Shown one piece after another: positions 16,140-23,585 of a stretch of DNA of 35,834 nt. Every line of letters begins with the position of its first letter. Within the stretch, counting starts at the first letter, position 1. Below the pieces are notes generated by a model. The model was not told the origin of the DNA. It searched no databases and worked only from the letters and a program-made list of their open reading frames with translations. Source of the DNA: Tepidamorphus sp. (GTDB lineage: Bacteria; Pseudomonadota; Alphaproteobacteria; Rhizobiales; Tepidamorphaceae); the NCBI GenBank assembly GCA_028280885.1, contig JANQKY010000044.1, forward strand, positions 1 to 35,834, written 5' to 3'. Made by a program: the position numbers and the translations under genes.

Positions 16140-16595
16140 ATGCACAGAACAGAAGATCGAAGCGCAACCAAGCATGTCTATGACGACCTGGACCGCATGC
16201 TGATCTCGGCCTTGCGCAGGGACGGCCGCGCTCCGGTTTCCAGGCTGGCCAAGGCATTGGGTGTGACCCGCGCGACGGTGCAGAACCGGATCGACCGGCT
16301 GTTGGAGTCCGGCGCCCTGCTCGGCTTTACCGCGCGCGTGCGCGAGGACTACGAAGACGATCAGGTGCGCGCGGTCATGATGATCGAGGTCGCCGGCCGG
16401 TCGACGACGCAGGTCATCCGGTCGCTGCGCGGATTTCCCGAACTCGCGCGGCTGCACACGACCAACGGCAAATGGGATCTGGTCGCTGAAATCCGGGTCG
16501 CCAGGCTGCAGGATTTCGATCGCGTCTTGCGGGACGTCCGGCTGATCGATGGCGTTCTGAACAGCGAGACGAGCCTGCTCCTGTCCAGCGTTTGA
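16140..16595 (+). CDS. Lrp/AsnC-family transcriptional regulator
   Basis: This 151-residue protein has an N-terminal helix-turn-helix at about 17-60 (LDRMLISALRRDGRAPVSRLAKALGVTRATVQNRIDRLLESG) and a C-terminal RAM/AsnC ligand domain with the typical GKWDLVAEIRVARLQDFDRVL. Such regulators sense amino acids. It is transcribed divergently from the ornithine cyclodeaminase gene with a 118-base gap containing palindromic half-sites, so ornithine or arginine catabolism is the likely target. The start codon almost touches the palindrome, which fits autorepression. The size is normal. Confidence 0.92.
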   Translation: MHRTEDRSATKHVYDDLDRMLISALRRDGRAPVSRLAKALGVTRATVQNRIDRLLESGALLGFTARVREDYEDDQVRAVMMIEVAGRSTTQVIRSLRGFPELARLHTTNGKWDLVAEIRVARLQDFDRVLRDVRLIDGVLNSETSLLLSSV

Positions 16596-16644
16596 CGACG
16601 CTGGAGACAATTAATTAAGCTGACTATATTATAAAATAATCCGA

Positions 16645-17427
16645 CTATATAAACTGCACCGCAACGCTGCCCAGCGGCCCGAAATCGGCATGCAGGGTAT
16701 CGCCCTTGTTTGCCCAGACCGGGCGGGTGAACGAGCCCGACAGCATCATGTGACCCGGCTCCAGCGTGGTGTCGAAGGGGGCAAGCTTGTTGGCGAGCCA
16801 GGCCACCGCCATTGCCGGATGGCCTAGCACGCCGGCGGCGATGCCGGTTTCCTCGATCCCCGCGTTGCGGTAGAAGATCGCGCCGACCCAGCGCAGGTCA
16901 ACATCCTCCGGACGCACGGGCCGCCCGCCCAGGATGAGCCCGGCCGCCGCGCCGTTGTCGGCAACCGTATCGAAGATCCTGCGCGGCTCGGTGACGCGGG
17001 CATCGATGATCTCGATCGACGGTACGACCCACTCCGTCGCCCGCATGACGTCGACGAGCCCCACGCCGGGCCCTTTCAGCGGCTCCTTCAGGATAAAGGT
17101 CAGTTCCGGCTCGACACGCGGCACGCAATAATTCTCGAACGGCACCTCGGCGCCATCCTCGAGCACGAGGTCGTCGAAAATATAGCCGTAATCGGGCTCG
17201 TCGATCTTCGAGGCCGCCTGCATCGCCTTCGAGGTCAGGCCGATCTTGTGGCCGACGATCCGGCGTCCCTCGGCGATCCGCCGCTGCGCGACGAGGGAGG
17301 AGATCGCATAGCTGTCCTCGATCTCGATATCGGGAAACGTCTCGGAGGGGCGCGGACCCTGGATTTTGGTCTCGTGCGAGCGAAGAAGCGACTCCGCGGC
17401 GGCCTGGCGCTGGTCTTGCGAGAGCAT
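16645..17427 (-). CDS. hpaH: 2-oxo-hept-4-ene-1,7-dioate hydratase (HpaH/HpcG type)
   Basis: This 260-residue hydratase of the fumarylacetoacetase-like family adds water to 2-hydroxy-dienoates formed after aromatic ring cleavage. It closely follows HpcG of E. coli C as I recall it: [61 protein letters not shown] and [12 protein letters not shown]. The glutamates in VEPELTF and SIEIIDAR form the metal site. It is a homoprotocatechuate-type enzyme, although a related 2-hydroxypenta-2,4-dienoate hydratase function cannot be excluded. It is last in a three-gene minus-strand operon, nine bases after the dehydrogenase gene. Ring-cleavage dioxygenase and aldolase genes are not in the window. Confidence 0.87.
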   Translation of the reverse strand: MLSQDQRQAAAESLLRSHETKIQGPRPSETFPDIEIEDSYAISSLVAQRRIAEGRRIVGHKIGLTSKAMQAASKIDEPDYGYIFDDLVLEDGAEVPFENYCVPRVEPELTFILKEPLKGPGVGLVDVMRATEWVVPSIEIIDARVTEPRRIFDTVADNGAAAGLILGGRPVRPEDVDLRWVGAIFYRNAGIEETGIAAGVLGHPAMAVAWLANKLAPFDTTLEPGHMMLSGSFTRPVWANKGDTLHADFGPLGSVAVQFI

Positions 17428-17436
17428 CTGTTCTCC

Positions 17437-18906
17437 TCAGTATTTGATGCAGACGTTGCGAAGCTCGGAATAGAACTCGAGCGAGTGGATACCACCTTCG
17501 CGACCGATTCCCGATTGTCCGGCGCCGCCGAACGGCGTTCGCAGGTCGCGCAGGAACCAGCTGTTCACCCAGGCAATCCCGACCTCGATCGCCCCGGCCG
17601 TGCGGTGGGCGCGGGCAAGGTCCGTCGTCCAGATCGACGTGGCAAGGCCGTACGGGGAGGCATTGGCCTCGGCGATGGCCTCCTCCTCCTCCTCAAACGG
17701 CATGACATGGGTGCACGGGCCGAAGATCTCCTCGGTGACGATCGCCGCATCGCGATTAAGACCGGTCCAGATCGTCGGCTCGATCCAGTAGCCGTCTTCG
17801 AGGCCTGCGACCTGCGGCCGGCCGCCCCCGGCGATAACCTCGGCCCCGGCCCGGCCGGCCTTGTCGTAATAGCCGCTCACCTTTTCGATATGCTCGGCGC
17901 TGACCAGCGGCCCCATCGTGGTCGCTTCGTCGAAGGGATCGCCGAAGCGATAGCCCGCCGCCTTTTTCGCGAACCCCTCCAGGAACCGCTCATAGATGCC
18001 GCGCTGCACGAACAGGCGCTCGGTGCCCAGGCAGACCTGCCCGGTATTGGCGAAGCAGGCCCGGCCGATCCCCTCCAGCGTCGCCTCCAAATCGGCATCG
18101 TCGAAGACGATCCCGGCATTCTTGCCGCCAAGCTCCAGCGAGACCGGCCGCACGCCTTTTGACGCCGCCGCCATGATGGCTTCACCGGTCTTCGTCTCGC
18201 CGGTGAACGTATAGGCATCGACATCCGGATGGGTGGTCAGGAATTCGCCCGCGCTGTCCTTGCCGTGGCCGTGCACCACATTGTAGACGCCGCGCGGAAT
18301 GCCGACGGCGTTCATGACCTCGCCCAAAAGCGTCGCGGTCGCGGGCGTGTGCTCGGACGGCTTCACCACCACCGTGTTGCCGCAGGCAAGCGCCGGGGCA
18401 ACCTTCCAGGTCATCAGCAGCAGCGGCAGGTTCCAGGGGCAGATCACGCCGATCACGCCCTTCGGACGGCGGATGGAATAGTTCAGCGCCGTGCCGCCGT
18501 CGGGCGTGCCCATCTCGAAGGTTTCGGTCGACGCGACCGCGATCTGGTTGGCAAAGACATCGAAATTCGCAGCCCCGCGCGGAATGTCGATATGGGACGC
18601 GATCGACCTCGGCTTGCCGGTGTCGCGGATCTCGGCTTCCAGGAAGTCGTCGAAGCGGGCATTGATCGCGACCGCCAGCTTGCGCAGCAGGGCGACGCGG
18701 TCAGCCGTCGCAAGCGTCCCCCATGGCCCCTTCAGCGCCGCCCGGGCCGCGCCCACCGCGGCATCGACATCGGATTTCGAAGCGGCAAGGACCTCGCCGA
18801 AAGGCTTTCCCGTGGCCGGATCGTAATTGGCGTAGGTCTCGCCGGTTCCGGCCTGGAAGACCCCGTCGATAAAGTTCAGGATAGTCGTTTGCGTGTCGGC
18901 CTTCAT
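17437..18906 (-). CDS. 2-hydroxymuconate- or 2-aminomuconate-semialdehyde dehydrogenase
   Basis: This 489-residue NAD-dependent aldehyde dehydrogenase resembles DmpC/XylG closely: ALKGPWG, DTGKPRSIASHIDIPRGAANFDVFA, GVICPWNLPLLLMTWKVAPALACGNTVVVKPSE, FTGETKTGEAIM, LELGGKNAGIVF (general-base Glu), NTGQVCLGTER (nucleophile Cys), and at the end NSWFLRDLRTPFGG..SGIGREGGIHS. Such enzymes oxidise the semialdehyde made by extradiol cleavage of catechol or 2-aminophenol-type compounds. It lies between the short unknown gene and the hydratase and is probably co-transcribed. The similarity is to catechol-pathway enzymes rather than to HpaE, which contrasts with its HpaH-type neighbour. Confidence 0.87.
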   Translation of the reverse strand: MKADTQTTILNFIDGVFQAGTGETYANYDPATGKPFGEVLAASKSDVDAAVGAARAALKGPWGTLATADRVALLRKLAVAINARFDDFLEAEIRDTGKPRSIASHIDIPRGAANFDVFANQIAVASTETFEMGTPDGGTALNYSIRRPKGVIGVICPWNLPLLLMTWKVAPALACGNTVVVKPSEHTPATATLLGEVMNAVGIPRGVYNVVHGHGKDSAGEFLTTHPDVDAYTFTGETKTGEAIMAAASKGVRPVSLELGGKNAGIVFDDADLEATLEGIGRACFANTGQVCLGTERLFVQRGIYERFLEGFAKKAAGYRFGDPFDEATTMGPLVSAEHIEKVSGYYDKAGRAGAEVIAGGGRPQVAGLEDGYWIEPTIWTGLNRDAAIVTEEIFGPCTHVMPFEEEEEAIAEANASPYGLATSIWTTDLARAHRTAGAIEVGIAWVNSWFLRDLRTPFGGAGQSGIGREGGIHSLEFYSELRNVCIKY

Positions 18907-18931
18907 GGCGCTGTCTCCGGATCAGCGTGGG

Positions 18932-19333
18932 TCAGATGATCCTACATGCGTTCAAAGATGCCACCCTTGTCGGTGGCCCGTTCCCGCGCGGCCGCGGCTG
19001 GAATCGCAGGCTCGCGGCTTCCGTCTCCAGATCCTTCAGCATCGACGCCTTCTCGCGCCACGCAACGTACCAGCTATCGACCGCATCGCCGAAGAAGCCC
19101 TTGCCGACGGACACGACCGGCACGTCGGTTCCCTTCAGTTCAGCGAGATAGCGGGCATCGATTTCCGCATAGGAGGCAACGAGCGCATCCGCCACCTCCG
19201 CGAAGACCCGCTGGACCGTTTGCCGATCCTCTTGCGAAAGGCCCTGCCACTTCCGGCCCGAGCCCACCGCGATCATCGACTCCCGGCCCGAAGCGGCGTC
19301 GTCACGGCCAATATGTTGCCAGGCTTTCGACAT
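18932..19333 (-). CDS. short unknown protein, possibly remnant of a TRAP binding protein
   Basis: This 133-residue protein is not recognised with confidence. The pattern KWQGLSQEDRQTVQRVFAEV followed by ARYLAELKGTDVPVVSVG and WYVAWREKA resembles the C-terminal end of DctP-type TRAP solute-binding proteins. It has no signal peptide, and the upstream two thirds of such a protein are missing. The last 20 residues (from RFQPRPRGNG) look like read-through of unrelated sequence, as after a frameshift. I choose the ATG at 19333, which follows GGGAG; the frame is open to 19381. It is first in the operon with the semialdehyde dehydrogenase and hydratase. It could be a decayed gene or a small new protein. 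Confidence 0.6.
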   Translation of the reverse strand: MSKAWQHIGRDDAASGRESMIAVGSGRKWQGLSQEDRQTVQRVFAEVADALVASYAEIDARYLAELKGTDVPVVSVGKGFFGDAVDSWYVAWREKASMLKDLETEAASLRFQPRPRGNGPPTRVASLNACRII

Positions 19334-19361
19334 ATATTTCACTCCCTGAATCAATAATGTA

Positions 19362-19376
19362 GAAATTTTAAATTTC
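19362..19376. promoter_or_regulatory. palindromic operator candidate for the divergent GntR regulator
   Basis: The perfect palindrome GAAATTT-T-AAATTTC occupies 19362-19376 in the AT-rich gap between the divergent three-gene operon (start 19333) and the GntR gene (start 19452). A further half-site AAATTTC lies at about 19384-19390. The position suits binding by the FCD-type GntR regulator encoded next to it; this is inference. Confidence 0.5.
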
Positions 19377-19451
19377 GTCAATAAAATTTCTTCTTTCCTT
19401 GCCTTCCCGGCGAATTACCTTATGATTCCAGGGGGAAACAGGACGACGGCG

Positions 19452-20162
19452 ATGCTGGACAAGGCGCACACGCAAGAGACCGCCCGGACCGGCGGCGAAA
19501 AGGCCTATCTGAGGCTGCGCGAGGATATCGTCTCGGGCGCGTTGGCGCCGGGGCAGAAGCTGAAGATCGAGATGCTGAAGGACCGCTACGCCATGAGCGT
19601 CGGGCCGTTGCGCGAGGCGATGTCACGGCTGACATCCGAGTATCTGATCGAGCAGTCCGGCCAGCGCGGCTTCTTCGTCGCCCCGCTGACCGCGCGCGAT
19701 GCAAGGGAGATCGGCGAGTTGCGCCTGCTCGTCGAGATCGAGGCCTTGCAGCGCTCCATTCCCAATGGCGACACGGCCTGGGAGGAGAAGGTCATCACGA
19801 CGTTCTTCCGTCTCGGCCAGGTCGAAACGAGCGACGACACTGGTCCGGGCGCGCTGGCGCGCTGGGAGCAGCTAAACGAGGCGTTCCACAATGCGCTGGT
19901 CTCGGCCTGCGATTCCGGCTGGGTCGTGCGGATCCGGCAGGGCATGTTCCAGCATCATGAGCGCTACCGCCGGCTTTCGCGCATCAAGACCCGGTTCGAT
20001 CGGGACATTCACGCCGAACACAAGGCGCTGATGACCGCAGCGCTCGACCGGGATGTCGAGGAAGCCGAGCGGGTCATCCGCATCCATATCGAGCGTACGA
20101 CCGAGGCCGTCACCAACGCGGTCGCCCGACGCCAGGAGGAAGAGGTCGCTGCCGAGGGTTAA
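19452..20162 (+). CDS. GntR-family regulator, FCD type
   Basis: This 236-residue regulator has an N-terminal winged helix (EKAYLRLREDIVSGALAPGQKLKIEMLKDRYAMSVGPLREAMSRLTSEYLIEQSGQRGFFVAPLT) and a helical FCD effector domain with metal/ligand histidines (LNEAFHNALVSAC; QHHERYRRLS; IHAEHKALMTAALDRD). The ATG at 19452, preceded by AGGA, is preferred over the upstream ATG at 19422, which has no ribosome binding site. It is divergent from the hydratase/semialdehyde dehydrogenase operon and convergent with livF (11 bases apart). It probably controls the aromatic-fragment operon, responding to a carboxylic acid intermediate. Confidence 0.9.
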   Translation: MLDKAHTQETARTGGEKAYLRLREDIVSGALAPGQKLKIEMLKDRYAMSVGPLREAMSRLTSEYLIEQSGQRGFFVAPLTARDAREIGELRLLVEIEALQRSIPNGDTAWEEKVITTFFRLGQVETSDDTGPGALARWEQLNEAFHNALVSACDSGWVVRIRQGMFQHHERYRRLSRIKTRFDRDIHAEHKALMTAALDRDVEEAERVIRIHIERTTEAVTNAVARRQEEEVAAEG

Positions 20163-20173
20163 AGCATGACCGC

Positions 20174-20851
20174 TTATACGACGTCCGCGCCGGCGGGACG
20201 GGCATCGCGAACCGCCCCGCGCTCGATGACCAGCGTCCGGTCGGCGAATTTCCTCAACAGGTCCGGATTGGATTCGGTGATGATCAGGGTGAGGCTGCTG
20301 TCGGAATTGCGCAGCGTCCTGAGCGCATCGGCATAGCGACGGGCAAGCACCGGGGCGAGGCCCTGGAACGGCTCGTCCAGCATGATCAGCTTCGAGCCGA
20401 TGATCAGCGCCCGGCCGAGCGCCACCATCTTGCCCTGGCCGCCGGAGACGGCGCCGGCCGGCCGGTCGGCCATTTCCTTAAGCTCGGGAAGAATGTCGTA
20501 GACCCGGTCGAGCCGCCGGGTGAGCTCGGCTGAGGACAGGCGGGCGACCTCGCCCGGCATCCTGATGTTTTCCTCAACCGTGAACCCGGCGAACAGCCGC
20601 CTGTCCTCGGCCGCATAGCCGATCCCCAGCTTTGGCCGGCGCGAGGGGGCGATAGCGGTCAGGTCGATGCCGTCGAACTCGATCCGCCCGGTCATCGCGG
20701 TCAGGCCCATGATGGTGCGCAGGGTCGTGGTCTTGCCCGCCCCGTTCGCGCCGATCAGGGCAATGGTCGAGGCCGTCTCGATCGACAGCGAAACGTCGCG
20801 CAGAACCCGCACGCCGCCAAGCCGCACCGTAACGTCGTGGAGAGCGAGCAT
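20174..20851 (-). CDS. livF: branched-chain-amino-acid-type ABC transporter ATPase (LivF)
   Basis: This 225-residue ABC ATPase is of the LivF group. Walker A is GANGAGKTT (34-42), the LivF-like AEDRRLFAGFTVEENI follows, the signature is VSGGQGKMVALGRAL, Walker B is LIMLDEP and the Q/P-loop text is FQGLAPVLA. The start at 20851 overlaps the livG stop (ATGA). The open frame continues upstream inside livG in the wrong frame and is ignored. It is last in livK-livH-livM-livG-livF. Despite the name, such transporters also carry aromatic acids, amides and other organic acids. Confidence 0.9.
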   Translation of the reverse strand: MLALHDVTVRLGGVRVLRDVSLSIETASTIALIGANGAGKTTTLRTIMGLTAMTGRIEFDGIDLTAIAPSRRPKLGIGYAAEDRRLFAGFTVEENIRMPGEVARLSSAELTRRLDRVYDILPELKEMADRPAGAVSGGQGKMVALGRALIIGSKLIMLDEPFQGLAPVLARRYADALRTLRNSDSSLTLIITESNPDLLRKFADRTLVIERGAVRDARPAGADVV

Positions 20852-21603
20852 CACAGCTCCTCCCCGATCACGTCGCGGATGACATCCGGGTGCTTCAGAA
20901 CGTCGCCCGGCGGCCCGCGGAACAGCACCTTGCCGCGGTTCCACACGGCAACCTCGTCGGCGAACCGGTCGACGATCCCCATGTCGTGCTCGACGAACAC
21001 CGCGGTCACGCGCGCCTCGGCCAGCGCGCCGGCGATGATGTCGAGCAGTTCGAACTTCTCCGCCGAGGCAACGCCCGAGGTCGGCTCGTCCATGAACAGC
21101 AATCGCGGTTTGAGAGCCAGCGCGACGGCGATGTCGATCAGCTTGCGCTGGCCTTCCGGCAGGGCGGAGACCGGCAGGGTCGCCAGATGACCGCATTTCA
21201 TCAATTCGAGCAGATGTTCCATTTCGGCGCGCGCGCCGATGCGGTCGAGCCGGGTGAACGGCGCCCATTGCCGCGCCTGGGCGGCGGCCGCGATCAAGAG
21301 GTTCTCCATCACCGTGTGCTCGGTGAAGAGCTGCGGGATCTGGAAGGCGCGGGCGACACCCTTGCGCACCAGCCGGCGCGGCGCGATGCCGGTGATATCC
21401 TCGCCGTTGAAGATGATCCGGCCCGCATGCGGTTTGAGGTAGCCGGTGCACAGGTTGAGAAAGGTGGTCTTGCCGGCGCCGTTCGGGCCGATGATGGCAA
21501 GGTTCTGATGCTCGATGAGATCGATATTGATGTCGGAGGCGGCAACGACACCGCCGAAGCGGATATCGAGGTCCCGCGCCTGGAGAATGACCTTGCCGCT
21601 CAT
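20851..21603 (-). CDS. livG: branched-chain-amino-acid-type ABC transporter ATPase (LivG)
   Basis: This 250-residue ABC ATPase is of the LivG group. Walker A is GPNGAGKTT (39-47), then GVARAFQIPQLFTEHTVMENL (Q-loop), Walker B LLFMDEPTSGV and H-loop FVEHDMGIV. The signature position reads LPEGQRK instead of the usual LSxGQQR, so the second signature residue is changed, though the Gly-Gln is kept. It overlaps livM by four bases and livF by three, indicating tight coupling. It drives import together with LivF. Confidence 0.9.
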   Translation of the reverse strand: MSGKVILQARDLDIRFGGVVAASDINIDLIEHQNLAIIGPNGAGKTTFLNLCTGYLKPHAGRIIFNGEDITGIAPRRLVRKGVARAFQIPQLFTEHTVMENLLIAAAAQARQWAPFTRLDRIGARAEMEHLLELMKCGHLATLPVSALPEGQRKLIDIAVALALKPRLLFMDEPTSGVASAEKFELLDIIAGALAEARVTAVFVEHDMGIVDRFADEVAVWNRGKVLFRGPPGDVLKHPDVIRDVIGEEL

Positions 21604-22601
21604 TCGCCCGCCCCGACGCGATCACCCGCCCGGTCGCCGGTGCGTTCCGGCGCAGAGCCGATCCGCCGCGTCCAGGAGCGGAACAGGCCGATCAGCCCGT
21701 TTGGAGCAAAGAGAATGACGACGAGCAGCACGACGCCCAGGATCATCTGCCAGATATCGGCGGCAAAGGCGGCCGCGTAGGTCTTCACCGCCTCATAGGC
21801 CAGCGTGCCGACCACGGCGCCGCCCACCGATCCGGCGCCGCCGAGAATGGCGATGAACACGAATTCCCCGGACCGCACCCACCAGGCATATTCCGGCGTG
21901 ACGATGCCCTGCGCCGTCGACATCAGCACGCCGCCCAGACCGCACAGCGCGGCCGACAGCACATAGCCGGCCAGCAGCACGTTGCGCGCCGAGACGCCGA
22001 GATATTCAAGCCGCACCTCGTTCGTCTTGATCGCCCGCATCATCTGGCCGACCGGCGACGACAGGAAGCGGTGCGTCAACACCAGCGCGCCGATCACCAG
22101 GCCGAGCGTGCCGTAGAACAGCACCAGTTCGAACGGGCCGCGCTCCAGCGCCATGCCCAGCACCCGGGGACGGGCGACGCTCAGCCCGTCCGATCCGCCG
22201 GTGACGTGATAGAACTTCTCCAGGAAGGAGAAGAAGATCATCGACAGCGCCAGGTTGAGCATGCCGAAGAAGATGTGCCGGTAGCGGACGATGAAGACAC
22301 CGACGACGAGGGCGACCGCGGCCGAGCAGACCGTGCCGAGGACGAGGCTCAAGACGATCTCGCCGCCGCCCATGCTGTTGCCCAGAAAGGCCGCGGCATA
22401 GGCGGCGATCGCGAAGAACAGCGCATGCCCGAAGGAGACCTGCCCGGCCTGCAACAGCACGATCACGCCGAGCACGGCCAGCGACTTGGCGAGCGCCAGC
22501 GTCAGCAGCACCTGGGCTGCCGGATAGACCTGCGGCACCAGCGCCAGCGCGAGCAGCAGGGCATAGGGCAGGACGCGCAGGATTTGAGCTCTGGTCGTCA
22601 T
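21600..22601 (-). CDS. livM: branched-chain-amino-acid-type ABC transporter permease (LivM)
   Basis: This 333-residue inner-membrane protein has about nine or ten hydrophobic segments. LivM motifs are visible: VIVLLQAGQVSFGHALFFAIAAYAAAFL, VARPRVLGMAL, GQMMRAIKTNEVRLEYLGVSARNVLLAGYVLSAALCGLGGVLMS (cytoplasmic coupling region) and SGEFVFIAILGGAGSVGGAVVGT. The last 20 residues are hydrophilic with a small repeat (TGDRAGDRVGAGE). It follows livH by 10 bases and overlaps livG by four. It forms the translocation channel with LivH. Confidence 0.92.
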   Translation of the reverse strand: MTTRAQILRVLPYALLLALALVPQVYPAAQVLLTLALAKSLAVLGVIVLLQAGQVSFGHALFFAIAAYAAAFLGNSMGGGEIVLSLVLGTVCSAAVALVVGVFIVRYRHIFFGMLNLALSMIFFSFLEKFYHVTGGSDGLSVARPRVLGMALERGPFELVLFYGTLGLVIGALVLTHRFLSSPVGQMMRAIKTNEVRLEYLGVSARNVLLAGYVLSAALCGLGGVLMSTAQGIVTPEYAWWVRSGEFVFIAILGGAGSVGGAVVGTLAYEAVKTYAAAFAADIWQMILGVVLLVVILFAPNGLIGLFRSWTRRIGSAPERTGDRAGDRVGAGE

Positions 22602-22611
22602 GCGGTCCGCT

Positions 22612-23517
22612 TCAGATCTTCCGCGCCTGCACCGTGCCGAACAGGCCCGAGGGACGCACCAGCAGGACGCCGAACATGATGATGTAAGGGATAAGCACCT
22701 CCAGTTCGGGCCACAGATAGACCGCGAAGCTGCGCCCGAGCCCGATCAGCAGCGCCGTGACCGCCGCCCCCTCGATCTGGCCGAGGCCGGCGGTCGCCAC
22801 CACGGCGAAGGACAACACGATCATGTCGGCGCCCATGCCCGGCACCACCGAGGTGGTGGCGGAGGCAAGCGCGCCGCCGAAGGCAGCCAGGCTCGCGCCG
22901 ATGATGAAGGTGATCAGGTAGATGCGCTCGACATCGATGCCGATGGTGACGGCCGCCTCGCGGTCCTCGGTGACCGCCGTGATCAGCCGCCCCGTCAGCG
23001 TCCGGCGCAGCCCCAGTCGCAGGCCGATCAGAACCACGATCGCGACGACGGGCAGGAAGATAAGCTGATAGACGGTGTAGGTGATGCCGAAGACGGTGAC
23101 CGTGCCGAGCTGGTTGAGCGCCGTTGCCTCGAAGAACGGCTGGCCGCCCCAGATCAGCCGCTGCACGTCTTCCAGGATCATGAAGACGGCGAAGGTGACC
23201 AGGATCTGAAGGACGTCTTCAAGCTCGTAGATCCGGCCGAGCAGGAACTTCTCGATCGGCCCGCCGACCAGAACGCCGATCAGCACGGCCGCCAGCAGCA
23301 TCAGCGGAAACGCCAGCCAGGGCGCGTAGCCGGCCGCGAAGATCGCGCCGCCGACCGACGCCGTCGCATAGGCGCCAAGCGCGTAGAATGACCCATGCGC
23401 GACGTTGAGAACGCGCAGCACCCCGAATACCAGGGTCAGCCCGACGGCGACCAGAAAGACGAGCGCCGCATAGGAAATGCCGTCGAAGACGGCAAGGGCG
23501 ACAAGCTGCGCGTTCAT
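22612..23517 (-). CDS. livH: branched-chain-amino-acid-type ABC transporter permease (LivH)
   Basis: This 301-residue inner-membrane permease of the LivH type has about eight hydrophobic segments. Family motifs are GISYAALVFLVAVGLTLVFGVLRVLNVAHGSFYALGAY near the N-terminus, RLGLRRTLTGRLITAVTEDREAAVTIGIDVERIYLITFIIGASLAAFGGALAS (coupling region), and VATAGLGQIEGAAVTALLIGLGRS. It is separated from livK by 68 bases that contain a strong hairpin, and lies 10 bases before livM. It pairs with LivM. Confidence 0.92.
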   Translation of the reverse strand: MNAQLVALAVFDGISYAALVFLVAVGLTLVFGVLRVLNVAHGSFYALGAYATASVGGAIFAAGYAPWLAFPLMLLAAVLIGVLVGGPIEKFLLGRIYELEDVLQILVTFAVFMILEDVQRLIWGGQPFFEATALNQLGTVTVFGITYTVYQLIFLPVVAIVVLIGLRLGLRRTLTGRLITAVTEDREAAVTIGIDVERIYLITFIIGASLAAFGGALASATTSVVPGMGADMIVLSFAVVATAGLGQIEGAAVTALLIGLGRSFAVYLWPELEVLIPYIIMFGVLLVRPSGLFGTVQARKI

Positions 23518-23532
23518 TCTGCCTTACCCGGT

Positions 23533-23566
23533 GACCCGCGGCGCGGAGAGGTGCGCGACGCGGGTC
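23533..23566 (-). repeat. hairpin between livK and livH
   Basis: GACCCGCG (23533-23540) and CGCGGGTC (23559-23566) form a perfect 8-bp stem, and further GCGC pairs are possible in the 18-base loop. It sits just after the livK stop on the transcribed strand without a T-run. It probably stabilises livK mRNA or reduces read-through into livH, as in the phnD-phnC gap. Confidence 0.55.
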
Positions 23567-23585
23567 CCCGTCTGATCTCGCTATT

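Noticed and set aside
20852..21625. N-terminal extension that would fuse livF to an upstream 258-codon segment
   Set aside because: That segment is livG read in another frame. The real LivF begins at the ATG overlapping the livG stop at 20851.
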